Below are positions 49,065-57,967 of a DNA stretch of 64,000 bases, one piece after another (position 1 is the first letter of the stretch; the number at the start of each line of letters is the position of its first letter). Below the pieces are notes generated by a model. That model saw only the letters and a list, made by a program, of their open reading frames with translations, did no database searches and was not told the DNA's origin. The stretch is from Cryobacterium sp. PH31-O1. Its GTDB lineage: Bacteria; Actinomycetota; Actinomycetes; Actinomycetales; Microbacteriaceae. The stretch covers positions 902,965 to 966,964 of the forward strand of contig NZ_JASITB010000001.1 of the NCBI RefSeq assembly GCF_030063455.1. Direction: 5' to 3'. Made by a program: the position numbers and the translations under genes.

Positions 49065-50609
49065 GTGACCTCCGTTCTCGCTTCGCGCTTCGCCGCCCCC
49101 GTCGCGCAGCGGCGACGCAGTTCGTGGGGCCTGACACCGGGGCGGTCGGCCGGGATGGTCGGCCTTGTGGCCTTCCTGGTCTCCTTCGCGTGGTCCTGGC
49201 AGCCGTCCTTCTGGGGCGATGAGGCTGCGAGCATCATGTCGGCCGAGCGATCATTCCCCTCACTGTTCGGCCTGCTCGAGAACGTCGATGCCGTCCACGG
49301 CTTGTACTACCTGTTTCTGCACGGCTGGATCGGCCTGTTCGGTGCCTCCGAAGTCGCCACCCGCCTGCCGAGCGCGATCGCGATCGGCATCGCCGCGTCC
49401 GGGACCGTCGTTCTGGCGCGGTTCTTCATGGGAACGCGGGTGGCTATTGGCGGCGGACTGATCTTCGCCCTGATTCCCCGGGTCACCTACATGGGCGCCG
49501 AGGCGCGATCCACCGCCATCGCGACGGCCATCGGGGTCTGGCTCACCGTGCTGCTCGTGAACACGCTGCGGAGCGGCGCCGCCTCTCGCCGCCGACAGAT
49601 CGGGCTGTGGCTGGGCTATTCCGTTCTGCTCGCCATCGGAATCTATGTCTTCCTGTTCCTGGCACTGCTGCTTCCGGTGCACGCGGTGGTGGTCTTGCTG
49701 GCAGCACGCCGGCATCCGCTGTGGCGCAGCGTCTCCGCCTGGCTGGGGGCTAGCGCCCTCGGGCTGCTGCTGTCCACCCCGATCATTCTGGTCGGATCGT
49801 CGCAGCGCGAACAGATCGCGTTCATCGGACGGCGCCCGACGGTCACGGTGACCGAGGCAGCAGTGATGCAATGGTTTGACACCATTCCGGTGGCGATCAT
49901 GGCCTGGTCGCTCATTATTGTGGCCGTTCTCGTCGTGTTCCTGCGACGCCCCGGCACGCATCGCGTCGGCTTGCCCGGTCGCGCCGCACTGACGTTTTTT
50001 CTTTCCTGGCTGGTGGTACCGAGCGCCATTCTGCTGATCGGCACCCAGGTGGTCACCCCGATGTACTCCCTGCGTTACCTCTCCCTGTGCGCGCCGGCGG
50101 TGGGCATCGTGATGGCCGTTGGCGTGGCCGCGCTCGCCACGAATTGGCTGCGCACCCTCGCGGTTGCGGCGCTCGTGGTGGTGATCATGCCGGCTTACTT
50201 GGTGCAGCGCGGTGACTTCGGCAAGAACGAGGGAAGCGACTGGCGGCAGGTCGCCAACGTCATCGCGGCCAGAGCAACGCCCGGTGACGGTGTCGTGTTC
50301 GACCAGAGCGTGCGCCCCTCGCGGGTGCCGCGGCTGGCCATGCACGTGTACCCCGACGCGTTCGTCGGCCTGCAGGACGTGACACTGACCCGGTCGTACG
50401 CCGAGACGGGGTGGCTCTGGGACGACGTCGCCCCGCTGAGTGACGTGCTGCCAGCGGTCGCCGGGCTCGACCGAATCTGGCTGCTGCAATACTCAGGCAG
50501 TGGAGAATCGCGCCGTGAAACGGATGTCCAGACGCTCACGCTCCAGGGATTCCACGTCGCCGAGGCGACACTGGTCAATCGCACCCGCATCATTGAAATG
50601 ACGAGGTAA
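49065..50609 (+). CDS. GT39-family membrane mannosyltransferase-like protein, 514 aa
   Basis: It starts at GTG 49065. Multi-pass protein (about ten hydrophobic segments) with the GT39/ArnT-like first-loop motif SWQPSFWGDEAASIMSAERSF (catalytic Asp-Glu) and ATRLPSAIAIGIAASGTVVLARFF. A soluble C-terminal domain follows residue ~390 (RQVANVIAARATPGDGVVFDQSVRPSRVPRLA). The downstream gene encodes a polyprenol-phosphomannose synthase, four bases away, so it probably uses polyprenyl-P-mannose to glycosylate an extracytoplasmic protein or glycolipid. Confidence 0.88.
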   Translation: MTSVLASRFAAPVAQRRRSSWGLTPGRSAGMVGLVAFLVSFAWSWQPSFWGDEAASIMSAERSFPSLFGLLENVDAVHGLYYLFLHGWIGLFGASEVATRLPSAIAIGIAASGTVVLARFFMGTRVAIGGGLIFALIPRVTYMGAEARSTAIATAIGVWLTVLLVNTLRSGAASRRRQIGLWLGYSVLLAIGIYVFLFLALLLPVHAVVVLLAARRHPLWRSVSAWLGASALGLLLSTPIILVGSSQREQIAFIGRRPTVTVTEAAVMQWFDTIPVAIMAWSLIIVAVLVVFLRRPGTHRVGLPGRAALTFFLSWLVVPSAILLIGTQVVTPMYSLRYLSLCAPAVGIVMAVGVAALATNWLRTLAVAALVVVIMPAYLVQRGDFGKNEGSDWRQVANVIAARATPGDGVVFDQSVRPSRVPRLAMHVYPDAFVGLQDVTLTRSYAETGWLWDDVAPLSDVLPAVAGLDRIWLLQYSGSGESRRETDVQTLTLQGFHVAEATLVNRTRIIEMTR

Positions 50610-50613
50610 CCCC

Positions 50614-51375
50614 ATGCCCATTCCCGCGCCAACCACCTTGGTACTGGTACCGACTTACAACGAGTCCGAAAACATCGCATCGATCGTGAAGCGGCTGCGC
50701 TCCAGTGTGCCCGCGGTACACATTCTGGTCGTCGACGACGCCTCCCCCGACGGTACGGGCCCTCTCGCCGATGCCATCGCGGCACAGGATTCGAGCGTTC
50801 ACGTGCTGCACCGCAGCGAGAAAACCGGCCTCGGCGCGGCCTATCTCGACGGATTCGGCTGGGGCCTGAGTCGGGGTTACACCCAGCTGGTGCAACTCGA
50901 CGCTGACGGCTCGCACCTGCCGGAGCAACTCGCGAGCCTGCTGGCGGCTGCCGCCACGGCCGACGTGGTGATGGGGTCTCGCTGGGTGCCGGGCGGGGCC
51001 ATTGAGAATTGGCCCTGGCATCGCCGCGCGCTGTCCCGCGGCGGATCGCTGTATTCCCGCCTGCTGCTGCGGCTGCCGCAACGGGACGCCACCGGCGGCT
51101 ACCGGGTCTACTCGGCCCACGCGCTCGAGCGCATGGACCTCTCAAGCGTGGACAGCCTCGGCTACTGCTTTCAAATTGAGATGCTGCTGCACGCCGTGCG
51201 CGCTGATCTGCGCGTCGTCGAGGTACCGATCACCTTCGTCGAGCGGGTACGCGGGTCGTCCAAGATGAGTCCCCGCATCGCGGTCGAAGCGATGGCTCGA
51301 GTGACGCTGTGGGGTGTCACAGGAATGGGCATCAGCCGGGCTGGCGCCCGTGCGGCCGCTGCGCGCGAGGCATAA
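50614..51375 (+). CDS. Polyprenol monophosphomannose synthase (Ppm1/DPM1-like), 253 aa
   Basis: ATG 50614. GT2 enzyme: TLVLVPTYNESENIASIVKRLRSSVPAVHILVVDDASPDGTGPLAD, HRSEKTGLGAAYLDGFGWGL, YTQLVQLDADGSHLPEQL (DADGSH), VVMGSRWVPGGAIENWPWHRRALSRGGSLY, DATGGYRVY, GYCFQIEMLL and ITFVERVRGSSKMS. The DPM1 pattern is complete. It makes polyprenyl-phosphomannose from GDP-mannose, for the adjacent GT39 enzyme. Confidence 0.95.
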   Translation: MPIPAPTTLVLVPTYNESENIASIVKRLRSSVPAVHILVVDDASPDGTGPLADAIAAQDSSVHVLHRSEKTGLGAAYLDGFGWGLSRGYTQLVQLDADGSHLPEQLASLLAAAATADVVMGSRWVPGGAIENWPWHRRALSRGGSLYSRLLLRLPQRDATGGYRVYSAHALERMDLSSVDSLGYCFQIEMLLHAVRADLRVVEVPITFVERVRGSSKMSPRIAVEAMARVTLWGVTGMGISRAGARAAAAREA

Positions 51376-51399
51376 ACGGTTTTCGTCATAATCGGTGTT

Positions 51400-51417
51400 T
51401 GAGTCATTTTGACTATA
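51400..51417. promoter_or_regulatory. NrtR-type operator upstream of the NAD operon
   Basis: TGAGTCATTTTGACTATA contains the palindrome GTCA-TTT-TGAC (51403-51413), close to the GTCA..TGAC core of NrtR boxes in actinobacterial NAD genes. It overlaps a -10-like TATGAT at 51416-51421 and lies 50 bases before the nrtR start, the expected position for autoregulation. Confidence 0.65.
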
Positions 51418-51466
51418 TGATGGATCCAGCAGTTAAAGTCACCTCGACCTTTACGACTGGATTCCC

Positions 51467-52186
51467 GTGCTGGACCACCACCTGACCGAGCAGAGCCCGC
51501 TCGAACGCGGCAGCGCTCAGACGACCCTGGCCGTTTCGACCGTGATCTTCGCCCTGCGCCCCGACGACGCGTCGCTGCTCAAGACTCTCTGGCTGCCGCT
51601 GGTGCGCCGCACCCGCAACCCTTTTCTCGGTCTCTGGGCCCTGCCAGGCGGCTGGTTGCCGGCCGACGAGGAACTCGCATCAGCCGCCGCGCGCACCCTG
51701 CGGGAAACGACCGACCTCTCCCCGCGCTACCTCGAGCAGCTCTACACCTTCGGCGGCATCGATCGCTCCCCCGGCGCGCGCGTGGTCTCGGTGGTGTACT
51801 GGGCGCTGGTGCGTTCGGAGGTCGCAGAGCGAGCATCCGTAGGTGAGAACGTGCGCTGGTTCGCGGCCGACGCGCTGCCGCCGCTCGCCTTCGACCACAA
51901 CCGCGTCGTGGAATACGCCCTCTGGCGGCTGCGCACCAAGGTGGAGTATGCCCGCATCGCGCACGCCTTTCTCGGTGACACGTTCACGCTCGCCCAACTG
52001 CGCGAGGTGCACGAGGCCGTGCTTCAGAAAGCCCTCGACCCGGCCAATTTTCGCCGGTCGATCGAGGCGTCTGGCAGCGTGATCAGCACCGATCAGCACG
52101 TGGCAGGGGCCCGGCATCGGCCGGCGCGGCTCTATCGGTATGACGATCGGGCCAGCGAGCACGACCCGCCCTGGCCGACGCTCTAA
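51467..52186 (+). CDS. nrtR: NrtR-type NUDIX transcriptional regulator, 239 aa
   Basis: It starts at GTG 51467. The N-terminal NUDIX fold has AVSTVIFALRPDD, LWLPLVRRTRNPFLGLWALPGGWLPADEELASAAARTLRETTDLSPRYLEQLYTFGGIDRSPGARVVSVVYWALV. The NUDIX box is degenerate (the usual REL/EE pattern becomes LRETTDL), as in regulators that bind ADP-ribose without hydrolysing it. The C-terminal wHTH (RTKVEYARIAHAFLGDTFTLAQLREVHEAVLQKALDPANFRRSI) is the NrtR DNA-binding domain. It probably represses the downstream nad genes via the 51400 box. Confidence 0.9.
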   Translation: MLDHHLTEQSPLERGSAQTTLAVSTVIFALRPDDASLLKTLWLPLVRRTRNPFLGLWALPGGWLPADEELASAAARTLRETTDLSPRYLEQLYTFGGIDRSPGARVVSVVYWALVRSEVAERASVGENVRWFAADALPPLAFDHNRVVEYALWRLRTKVEYARIAHAFLGDTFTLAQLREVHEAVLQKALDPANFRRSIEASGSVISTDQHVAGARHRPARLYRYDDRASEHDPPWPTL

Positions 52187-52229
52187 CCCACTTTCTTCCT
52201 TCTCACCATCTCTCTCAAGGAGCACGGCC

Positions 52230-53540
52230 ATGACGATTCCCTCGGTCGAGACCACCATCCGTCTCATCGGTACCGGCAAAGCCGCCGGCAGCACGTGCAG
52301 TCCCGATCTGGCGACCGCGCCGTGGGAATTCGACGCCGGCACCCCCGGCTACGGCCCGGGTTCGTCGATGGGCGACGTGATTCCGGCCGGGTCGCCCCGT
52401 CAGGGCGCGCTCCCGGAGCGCTACCGCACCGCCTCGCCGGAGGAGCTCAGCGCCCGCATCGTCGAGGCCAAGAACGTGCTCGGTGACTCGGTGGTCATAC
52501 TCGGGCACTTCTACCAGCGCGACGAAGTGCTGCGGCACGCGGATTTCGTGGGCGACAGCTTTCAACTCGCCCAGGCCACCCAGAGCCGCCCCGACGCTGC
52601 CGCGATCGTGTTCTGCGGCGTGCACTTCATGGCCGAAACCGCAGACCTGCTCTCCGGGCCCGAGCAGGCCGTCATCCTGCCCAACCTGGCCGCCGGCTGC
52701 TCGATGGCCGACATGGCCGACATCGACTCGGTCACCGAATGCTGGGAACAGCTCGAAGCGCTGTACGGTACCCAAGCGGATGCCTCCGGCCGGGTTCCGG
52801 TGATTCCGGTCACCTACATGAATTCCTCCGCCGCGCTCAAGGGCTTCTGCGGCGAGCATGGCGGCATCGTCTGCACCTCTTCTAACGCGAGGGCCGTGCT
52901 GGAGTGGGCGTTCGAACGCGGTCAGCGGGTGCTGTTCTTTCCCGACCAGCACCTCGGTCGGAACACGGCCAAGGCCATGGGCGTTCCGCTCGAAGCCATG
53001 CCGATGTGGAACCCGACCAAGCCGCTCGGCGGCAATTCAGCGCAGCAACTCGATGCCGCCCGGGTCGTGCTCTGGCACGGGTTCTGCAGCGTGCACCGCC
53101 GCTTCACCGTGCCGCAGATCGACACCGCTCGTGCCGAATACCCGGGCGTGCGGGTCTTGGTGCACCCGGAATGCCCGATGGAGGTCGTCGACGCTGCCGA
53201 CTCGGCCGGGTCGACGGACTTCATCGCCAAGGCGATCGCGGCCGCTCCGGCCGGCACGACCTTCGCCATCGGCACCGAGATCAACCTCGTGAACCGCCTC
53301 GCCGCCCAGCACCCCGAGCACGAGATCTTCTGCCTCGATCCGGTGATCTGCCCCTGCTCGACCATGTACCGCATCCACGCCGGCTACCTGGCCTGGGTGC
53401 TCGAAGCCCTCGTCGGCGGCGGTGAAGCACCGTCCCAGGTGCTCAACCAGATCACCGTGTCGGCCGATGTCGCTGGGCATGCCCGGGTTGCCCTCGAGCG
53501 GATGCTGGCGGCCCGGCCACCGGTGCTGGTCGGCGCCTGA
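52230..53540 (+). CDS. nadA: Quinolinate synthase, 436 aa
   Basis: ATG 52230 with AAGGAG at 52217-52222. Contains LGDSVVILGHFYQRDEVLRHADFVGDSFQLAQ, VFCGVHFMAETADLL, LPNLAAGCSMADMAD, FFPDQHLGRNTAKAMG, VLWHGFCSVHRRFTV, VHPECPMEVVDAAD and CLDPVICPCSTMYRIH. The Cys of the 4Fe-4S cluster are in FCGVHF, HGFCSVH and CPCSTM. It condenses iminoaspartate with DHAP to quinolinate. The ~70-residue N-terminal extension is typical of actinobacterial NadA. Confidence 0.97.
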   Translation: MTIPSVETTIRLIGTGKAAGSTCSPDLATAPWEFDAGTPGYGPGSSMGDVIPAGSPRQGALPERYRTASPEELSARIVEAKNVLGDSVVILGHFYQRDEVLRHADFVGDSFQLAQATQSRPDAAAIVFCGVHFMAETADLLSGPEQAVILPNLAAGCSMADMADIDSVTECWEQLEALYGTQADASGRVPVIPVTYMNSSAALKGFCGEHGGIVCTSSNARAVLEWAFERGQRVLFFPDQHLGRNTAKAMGVPLEAMPMWNPTKPLGGNSAQQLDAARVVLWHGFCSVHRRFTVPQIDTARAEYPGVRVLVHPECPMEVVDAADSAGSTDFIAKAIAAAPAGTTFAIGTEINLVNRLAAQHPEHEIFCLDPVICPCSTMYRIHAGYLAWVLEALVGGGEAPSQVLNQITVSADVAGHARVALERMLAARPPVLVGA

Positions 53541-53541
53541 C

Positions 53542-55197
53542 ATGGCCGCGATCCTCGTCATCGGCAGCGGTCTCGGCGGTCTGCTCGCCGCGGTGCGGGC
53601 AGCGGATGCCGGCCACCGCGTCGTGCTCGTCACCAAGTCGGTGCTGCCAGAGAGCAATACCCGCTATGCGCAGGGCGGCATTGCCGCTGCCCTGTTCCGT
53701 GATGACTCCGTCGACGCGCACGAGCTCGATACCCTGCGCGCCGGCGCGGGCCTGTGCGATCCGGCCGCCGTTCGGGTGCTCTGCGAGGAGGGACCGGCGC
53801 GAGTGCGCGATCTCATCCGCTTTGGCGTGGACTTCGACCGCGACGAATCCGGCGTGGCCCGCGGGCTGGAAGCCGCCCACTCCCGCTCGCGGGTCGTGCA
53901 CGCCGGCGGCGACGCCACCGGGGCTGCGGTCGAAGCTGCGCTCGTGGCGACCGTGCGACGCCGAGCCGCCATCGACGTGCAGGAGCACACCATGCTGGTC
54001 GACCTGCTGGTCGACGACGACGGCGCGGTGAGCGGCGCCCGGGTACTCGGCCCCGACGGCGTGCAGCGCTCACTCGAAGCCGACGCCGTGATTCTCGCCA
54101 CCGGCGGCGCCGGCGCCCTCTTCACGCACACCACCAATCCTTCGGTCGCCACCGGGGATGGGGTGGCGGCGGCGTGGCGGGCCGGGGCATCCGTTGCCGA
54201 TCTGGAGTTTTACCAGTTCCACCCGACCGCCCTCGCTGTGCCCGGCACACCCCTGGTCTCGGAGGCGGTGCGCGGCGAAGGCGCCGTCCTCAGAAACCAG
54301 CTCGGCGAGCGCTTCATGCTGGCTGAGCACCCCGACGCCGAACTCGCCCCGCGCGACGTCGTGGCCCGGGCGATCGCCCGCCAGATGGAACGGCAGGGCG
54401 GCGCCCCGGTGCTGCTCGACGCGACCGCGCTCGGCCGCGAGCTGCTCGAAACCCGATTCCCCACCATCACTGCCGCCTGTCGGGCAGCCAAACTTGACTG
54501 GGCCGTCCAAGCCATTCCGGTAGCGCCGGCCGCGCACTACTCGATGGGCGGCGTCGAAACGGATGCCTGGGCTCGCACCACCCTGCCCGGCCTGTTCGCC
54601 GTCGGCGAGGTTGCTCGCACCGGGGCACACGGCGCCAATCGACTCGCCTCCAACTCGCTGCTCGAGGCGGCCGTGTTCGCCGACCGCGCCGTGCGCGCGC
54701 TCGGGCAGCCCTGGCCGACCGGCGCGTTCCTTCCTCCCATGGACCCCCAGGCCGACAACGAGACCCACTGGGCCAATCGCCTTCATCCCCTGGTCGAAAT
54801 CTCGACCAGCTCGATGCACGGCTTGCCCAGCGAGACCGCCATCGGGTTACCGTCGGGCGATCCCGGCACGCCGATCGACCGCTCCACGTTGCGGCAGCTG
54901 CTCTGGGACTTCGTCGGCGTGCACCGCTCCGGCGCCGGGCTGGCCCACGCCGCCGCCGCCCTCGCGGAGTGGACCGCGCCGTCGGCGACGAGCGTTTCGG
55001 TCGCGGCCCTCGAAGATCGCAACCTGCTGGGCCTCGGCCGGCTGCTGGTTGCCGCAGCGTTGGCACGCGAAGAGTCCAGGGGCGCCCACTACCGTTCGGA
55101 CTTTCCCCACCCCCGGCCCGAACTGGCCCGCTCAGTCTCGCAGGCACACTCACCATCCCTCGAACTCGTTCCGACCCAGGAGGCCATCGCATGCTGA
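53542..55197 (+). CDS. nadB: L-aspartate oxidase, 551 aa
   Basis: ATG 53542, one base after the nadA stop. FAD-binding ILVIGSGLGGLLAAVRAADAG, substrate loop NTRYAQGGIAAALF, HSRSRVVHAGGDATGAAVEAAL, ADLEFYQFHPTAL, and HYSMGGVETDAWARTTLPGLFAVGEVARTGAHGANRLASNSLLEAAVF. It oxidises L-aspartate to iminoaspartate for NadA. The stop overlaps nadC by seven bases. Confidence 0.96.
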   Translation: MAAILVIGSGLGGLLAAVRAADAGHRVVLVTKSVLPESNTRYAQGGIAAALFRDDSVDAHELDTLRAGAGLCDPAAVRVLCEEGPARVRDLIRFGVDFDRDESGVARGLEAAHSRSRVVHAGGDATGAAVEAALVATVRRRAAIDVQEHTMLVDLLVDDDGAVSGARVLGPDGVQRSLEADAVILATGGAGALFTHTTNPSVATGDGVAAAWRAGASVADLEFYQFHPTALAVPGTPLVSEAVRGEGAVLRNQLGERFMLAEHPDAELAPRDVVARAIARQMERQGGAPVLLDATALGRELLETRFPTITAACRAAKLDWAVQAIPVAPAAHYSMGGVETDAWARTTLPGLFAVGEVARTGAHGANRLASNSLLEAAVFADRAVRALGQPWPTGAFLPPMDPQADNETHWANRLHPLVEISTSSMHGLPSETAIGLPSGDPGTPIDRSTLRQLLWDFVGVHRSGAGLAHAAAALAEWTAPSATSVSVAALEDRNLLGLGRLLVAAALAREESRGAHYRSDFPHPRPELARSVSQAHSPSLELVPTQEAIAC

Positions 55198-56069
55198 CCG
55201 ACCACTCCATCACCGTTGTTGTGCAGGCAGCCCTCGACGAGGACGCCCCCTGGGGCGATCTCACGTCGGCCGTGCTCATTCCCGCCGACGCCGTCGCGAC
55301 GGCCAAGCTTGAAGCACGCGAACCCGGCGTATTCAGCGGCAGCGCCGTGTTCGCCGCAGCCTTCGCCCTCACCGACCCCCGCATCGAAGTGCACCAATTC
55401 TTCGCCGACGGTGACCCGTTCGACGCCGGCGCCACCCTGGCGGAGGTGACGGGCCCGGCCCGCGGCATCCTGCAGGCGGAGCGTATCGGCCTGAACTTCG
55501 TGCAGCGGATGAGCGGAATCGCCACCCTGACCGCCCGGTACGTCGCCGAGACGGCTGGCACCAGGGCCCGCATCGTCGACACTCGCAAGACCACCCCCGG
55601 CCTGCGAGCCCTGGAGCGCCAGGCCGTGCGCGATGGCGGCGGCCACAACCACCGATTCAGCCTCTCCGACACCGTGATGGCCAAAGACAACCATCTCGCC
55701 GTGCTCGCCGCCGGCCCGCTCGGCCTCACCGAGGCGCTGCGCGCGGTACGTGCGAAGCTCTCGCACACCACGCATTTCGAGGTGGAGGTCGACCGCATCG
55801 ACCAGATCGAAGACGTGCTCGCGGCGGGCATCGACACGATCATGCTCGACAATTTCAGCCCGGAAGACCTTCGTACCGGCGTCACGCTGGTCGCCGGGCG
55901 CGCGATCGTCGAGGCTAGTGGCGGCGTGTCGCTGGCGACGGTGCGCGAGATTGCGGCATCCGGTGTCGATGTCATCTCGGTCGGGGCGCTCACGCACAGC
56001 GTGCACTCGCTCGACCTCGGCCTTGACGTGGCCATTCGGGTGAACACGCCGGCAGGGTTTGCTCTCTGA
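55191..56069 (+). CDS. nadC: Quinolinate phosphoribosyltransferase (carboxylating), 292 aa
   Basis: ATG 55191 with AGGAGG at 55178-55183. Motifs: DEDAPWGDLTSAVLIP, RIGLNFVQRMSGIATLTARYV, ARIVDTRKTTPGLRALERQAVRDGGGHNHRFSLSDTVMAKDNHL, FEVEVDRIDQIEDVLAAGIDTIMLDNFSPE and VEASGGVSLATVREIAASGVDVISVGALTHSV. It converts quinolinate and PRPP to NAMN. Third gene of the nad operon. Confidence 0.97.
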   Translation: MLTDHSITVVVQAALDEDAPWGDLTSAVLIPADAVATAKLEAREPGVFSGSAVFAAAFALTDPRIEVHQFFADGDPFDAGATLAEVTGPARGILQAERIGLNFVQRMSGIATLTARYVAETAGTRARIVDTRKTTPGLRALERQAVRDGGGHNHRFSLSDTVMAKDNHLAVLAAGPLGLTEALRAVRAKLSHTTHFEVEVDRIDQIEDVLAAGIDTIMLDNFSPEDLRTGVTLVAGRAIVEASGGVSLATVREIAASGVDVISVGALTHSVHSLDLGLDVAIRVNTPAGFAL

Positions 56070-56072
56070 CCC

Positions 56073-57215
56073 ATGATTTATCTGGACAACGCCGCGACCA
56101 CCCCGGTGCGCCGCGAAGCCCTCGCGGCGATGTGGCCGCATCTCACGAGCGGCTTCGGCAATCCATCGAGCCACCATCAGGTCGGTGAGGCGGCTGCCGC
56201 CGCGCTGTTGGAGGCGCGCCGCAGCGTCGCCCGCTCGCTCGGCTGCCGGCCCGGCGAAGTGACGTTCACGAGCGGCGGCACCGAAAGCGACAATCTCGCG
56301 ATCAAGGGCGTTGCCCTCGGCAACCCTCGCGGCCGCCACGTCGTCACGACTCCGATCGAGCACGAGGCGGTACTGGAATCGTGCGACTACCTGCGACGGT
56401 TACACGGTTTCGAGATCACCCTGCTGCCAGTGGATGCCGCCGGCCGCGTCGACCCCGCCGACCTCGCCAGCGCACTCCGCCCCGACACGACCCTGGTCTC
56501 GGTGAACTACGCCAACAACGAGGTCGGCACCGTGCAACCGATCGCTGAACTGGCCACCGTGGCCCGCTCCGCTGGTGTGCCGTTCCACACCGACGCGGTG
56601 CAGGCCGGTGGCTGGCTCGACCTCAACGTGACGACGCTCGGCGTCGACGCACTGAGTCTCTCCGGCCATAAACTCGGCGCTCCCCCCGGCATCGGCGCCG
56701 TGTTTCTGCGCGGGCGCCTACCGATTGAACCGCTGCTGCACGGCGGCGGCCAGGAGCGCGGCAAACGCAGCGGAACCGAGAACGTCGCCGGAGCGGTCGC
56801 GCTGGCCGTCGCCCTGCGCCTGGCCGGTGAGGAACGCGCACTCGCCGCCGCCCGCACCAGCAGTCTTCGCGACGAGTTCATCACCACCGTGCTGCGCGAC
56901 ACTCCCTCGGCACGGCTCACCGGGCACCCCGCAGAACGCCTGCCCGGCACGGCGTCGTTTGTGTTCCCCGGCACGAGCGGCGAGGCTGTGTTGCTCGAGC
57001 TCGAGCAGCGCGGCATTGTCTGTTCGAGTGGGTCCGCCTGCGCGGCCGGCAGCAGCGACCCCTCGCACGTGCTCACCGCCATGGGCCTGTCGGCCGAGGT
57101 GGCTCAGACGGCGGTGCGGTTCACGCTGGGCGCTGGCACGAGCGCGGCGGAGGCGGCCGAGGCCGCAGCATCCGTTCAGGGCGCCGTCGCCGCGGTCGCC
57201 CGCCTCGGTGCCTGA
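56073..57215 (+). CDS. Cysteine desulfurase (NifS/IscS family), 380 aa
   Basis: ATG 56073, three bases after nadC. PLP fold: IYLDNAATTPVRREALAAMWPHL, GNPSSHHQVGEAA, VTFTSGGTESDNLAIKG, HTDAVQAGGWLDL, LSLSGHKLGAPPGIGAVFLR (PLP Lys), GGGQERGKRSGTENV and the catalytic Cys loop IVCSSGSACAAGSSDPSHVL. Its place at the end of nadABC suggests a dedicated sulfur donor for the NadA Fe-S cluster, as known for NifS-like enzymes in nad operons. Confidence 0.95.
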   Translation: MIYLDNAATTPVRREALAAMWPHLTSGFGNPSSHHQVGEAAAAALLEARRSVARSLGCRPGEVTFTSGGTESDNLAIKGVALGNPRGRHVVTTPIEHEAVLESCDYLRRLHGFEITLLPVDAAGRVDPADLASALRPDTTLVSVNYANNEVGTVQPIAELATVARSAGVPFHTDAVQAGGWLDLNVTTLGVDALSLSGHKLGAPPGIGAVFLRGRLPIEPLLHGGGQERGKRSGTENVAGAVALAVALRLAGEERALAAARTSSLRDEFITTVLRDTPSARLTGHPAERLPGTASFVFPGTSGEAVLLELEQRGIVCSSGSACAAGSSDPSHVLTAMGLSAEVAQTAVRFTLGAGTSAAEAAEAAASVQGAVAAVARLGA

Positions 57216-57256
57216 GACCTTTTCGTGCGACGTCACCAGCGTCGAGCATTAGCCAT

Positions 57257-57967
57257 TTAGAGCCAGCGCGGCGCCGACGGAATCAGTGACTCCTCTGAAG
57301 AAATGCCCCACGTCGTGCGTCCCGTCGCCCAGCCTGTGAGGTCGGCGAGACTCCCGGAGACAACGCTCGCAGCATCGTCATCACCGATGCTCGTCGCGTA
57401 GGGCGCAGCAACGTTCATGCGGATGCTGCTCGCCGGCCAGGACCCGGCCACGTCGCCCAGCGTGCGCCGCAGCATCCGTTCTGGCAGGGCGTCGAACCCC
57501 GCACCGACATTCAGGTCGACGCCGTGCACCCAGAGTTCGCGGGTGCGCATCCAGAGCGTAGCGGATGCCGGCACCACGCGACCCTGCCCGCCACGCACCT
57601 CCGCCGACCAGCTAGCCGTGGGCAGAGCCAGCCAGGCGCTGGTGAGCGCGGCCGCTTCGGTGTGGAACAGCGCCCGCAGCACCTTCGGGGCCACGAGCGC
57701 GGTCTCGGCGATTTCACGGTCACGCACCTCACGCGACTCATACATGGGGTTCTCGACTCCGGTCGCCGCCCAGTTCACCAGGCGCCCGACGGCGAGAGCA
57801 TTCTGGGCCAGGTGCGCCACGACGTGGCGCCGAGTCCAGTCCGGGAGCAGCGAATCGCCGTCGAGATCGGCGTCAGAGAGCGTGTCGAGCAGGTCGGCCA
57901 CAAACGTGGTGGCTGCTCGCGCATCGGCCAGCTCGGCGTCGATGGAAATGGTCGCGTCATTGCTCAT
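57257..57967 (-). CDS. Maleylpyruvate isomerase-family mycothiol-dependent enzyme, 236 aa
   Basis: I start at ATG 57967 (MSNDATISIDAELADARAATTFV). DinB-like four-helix domain with metal ligands: LLPDWTRRHVVAHLAQNALAVGRLVNWA (His) and TLWMRTRELWVHGVDLNVGAGFDALP (E-x3-H). A small C-terminal domain follows. 'TRRHVVAHLA.NA' and 'MRTRELWVHGVDL' match mycothiol-dependent maleylpyruvate isomerases, fitting a mycothiol-making actinobacterium. The exact thiol-transfer substrate is unknown. Confidence 0.9.
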   Translation of the reverse strand: MSNDATISIDAELADARAATTFVADLLDTLSDADLDGDSLLPDWTRRHVVAHLAQNALAVGRLVNWAATGVENPMYESREVRDREIAETALVAPKVLRALFHTEAAALTSAWLALPTASWSAEVRGGQGRVVPASATLWMRTRELWVHGVDLNVGAGFDALPERMLRRTLGDVAGSWPASSIRMNVAAPYATSIGDDDAASVVSGSLADLTGWATGRTTWGISSEESLIPSAPRWL

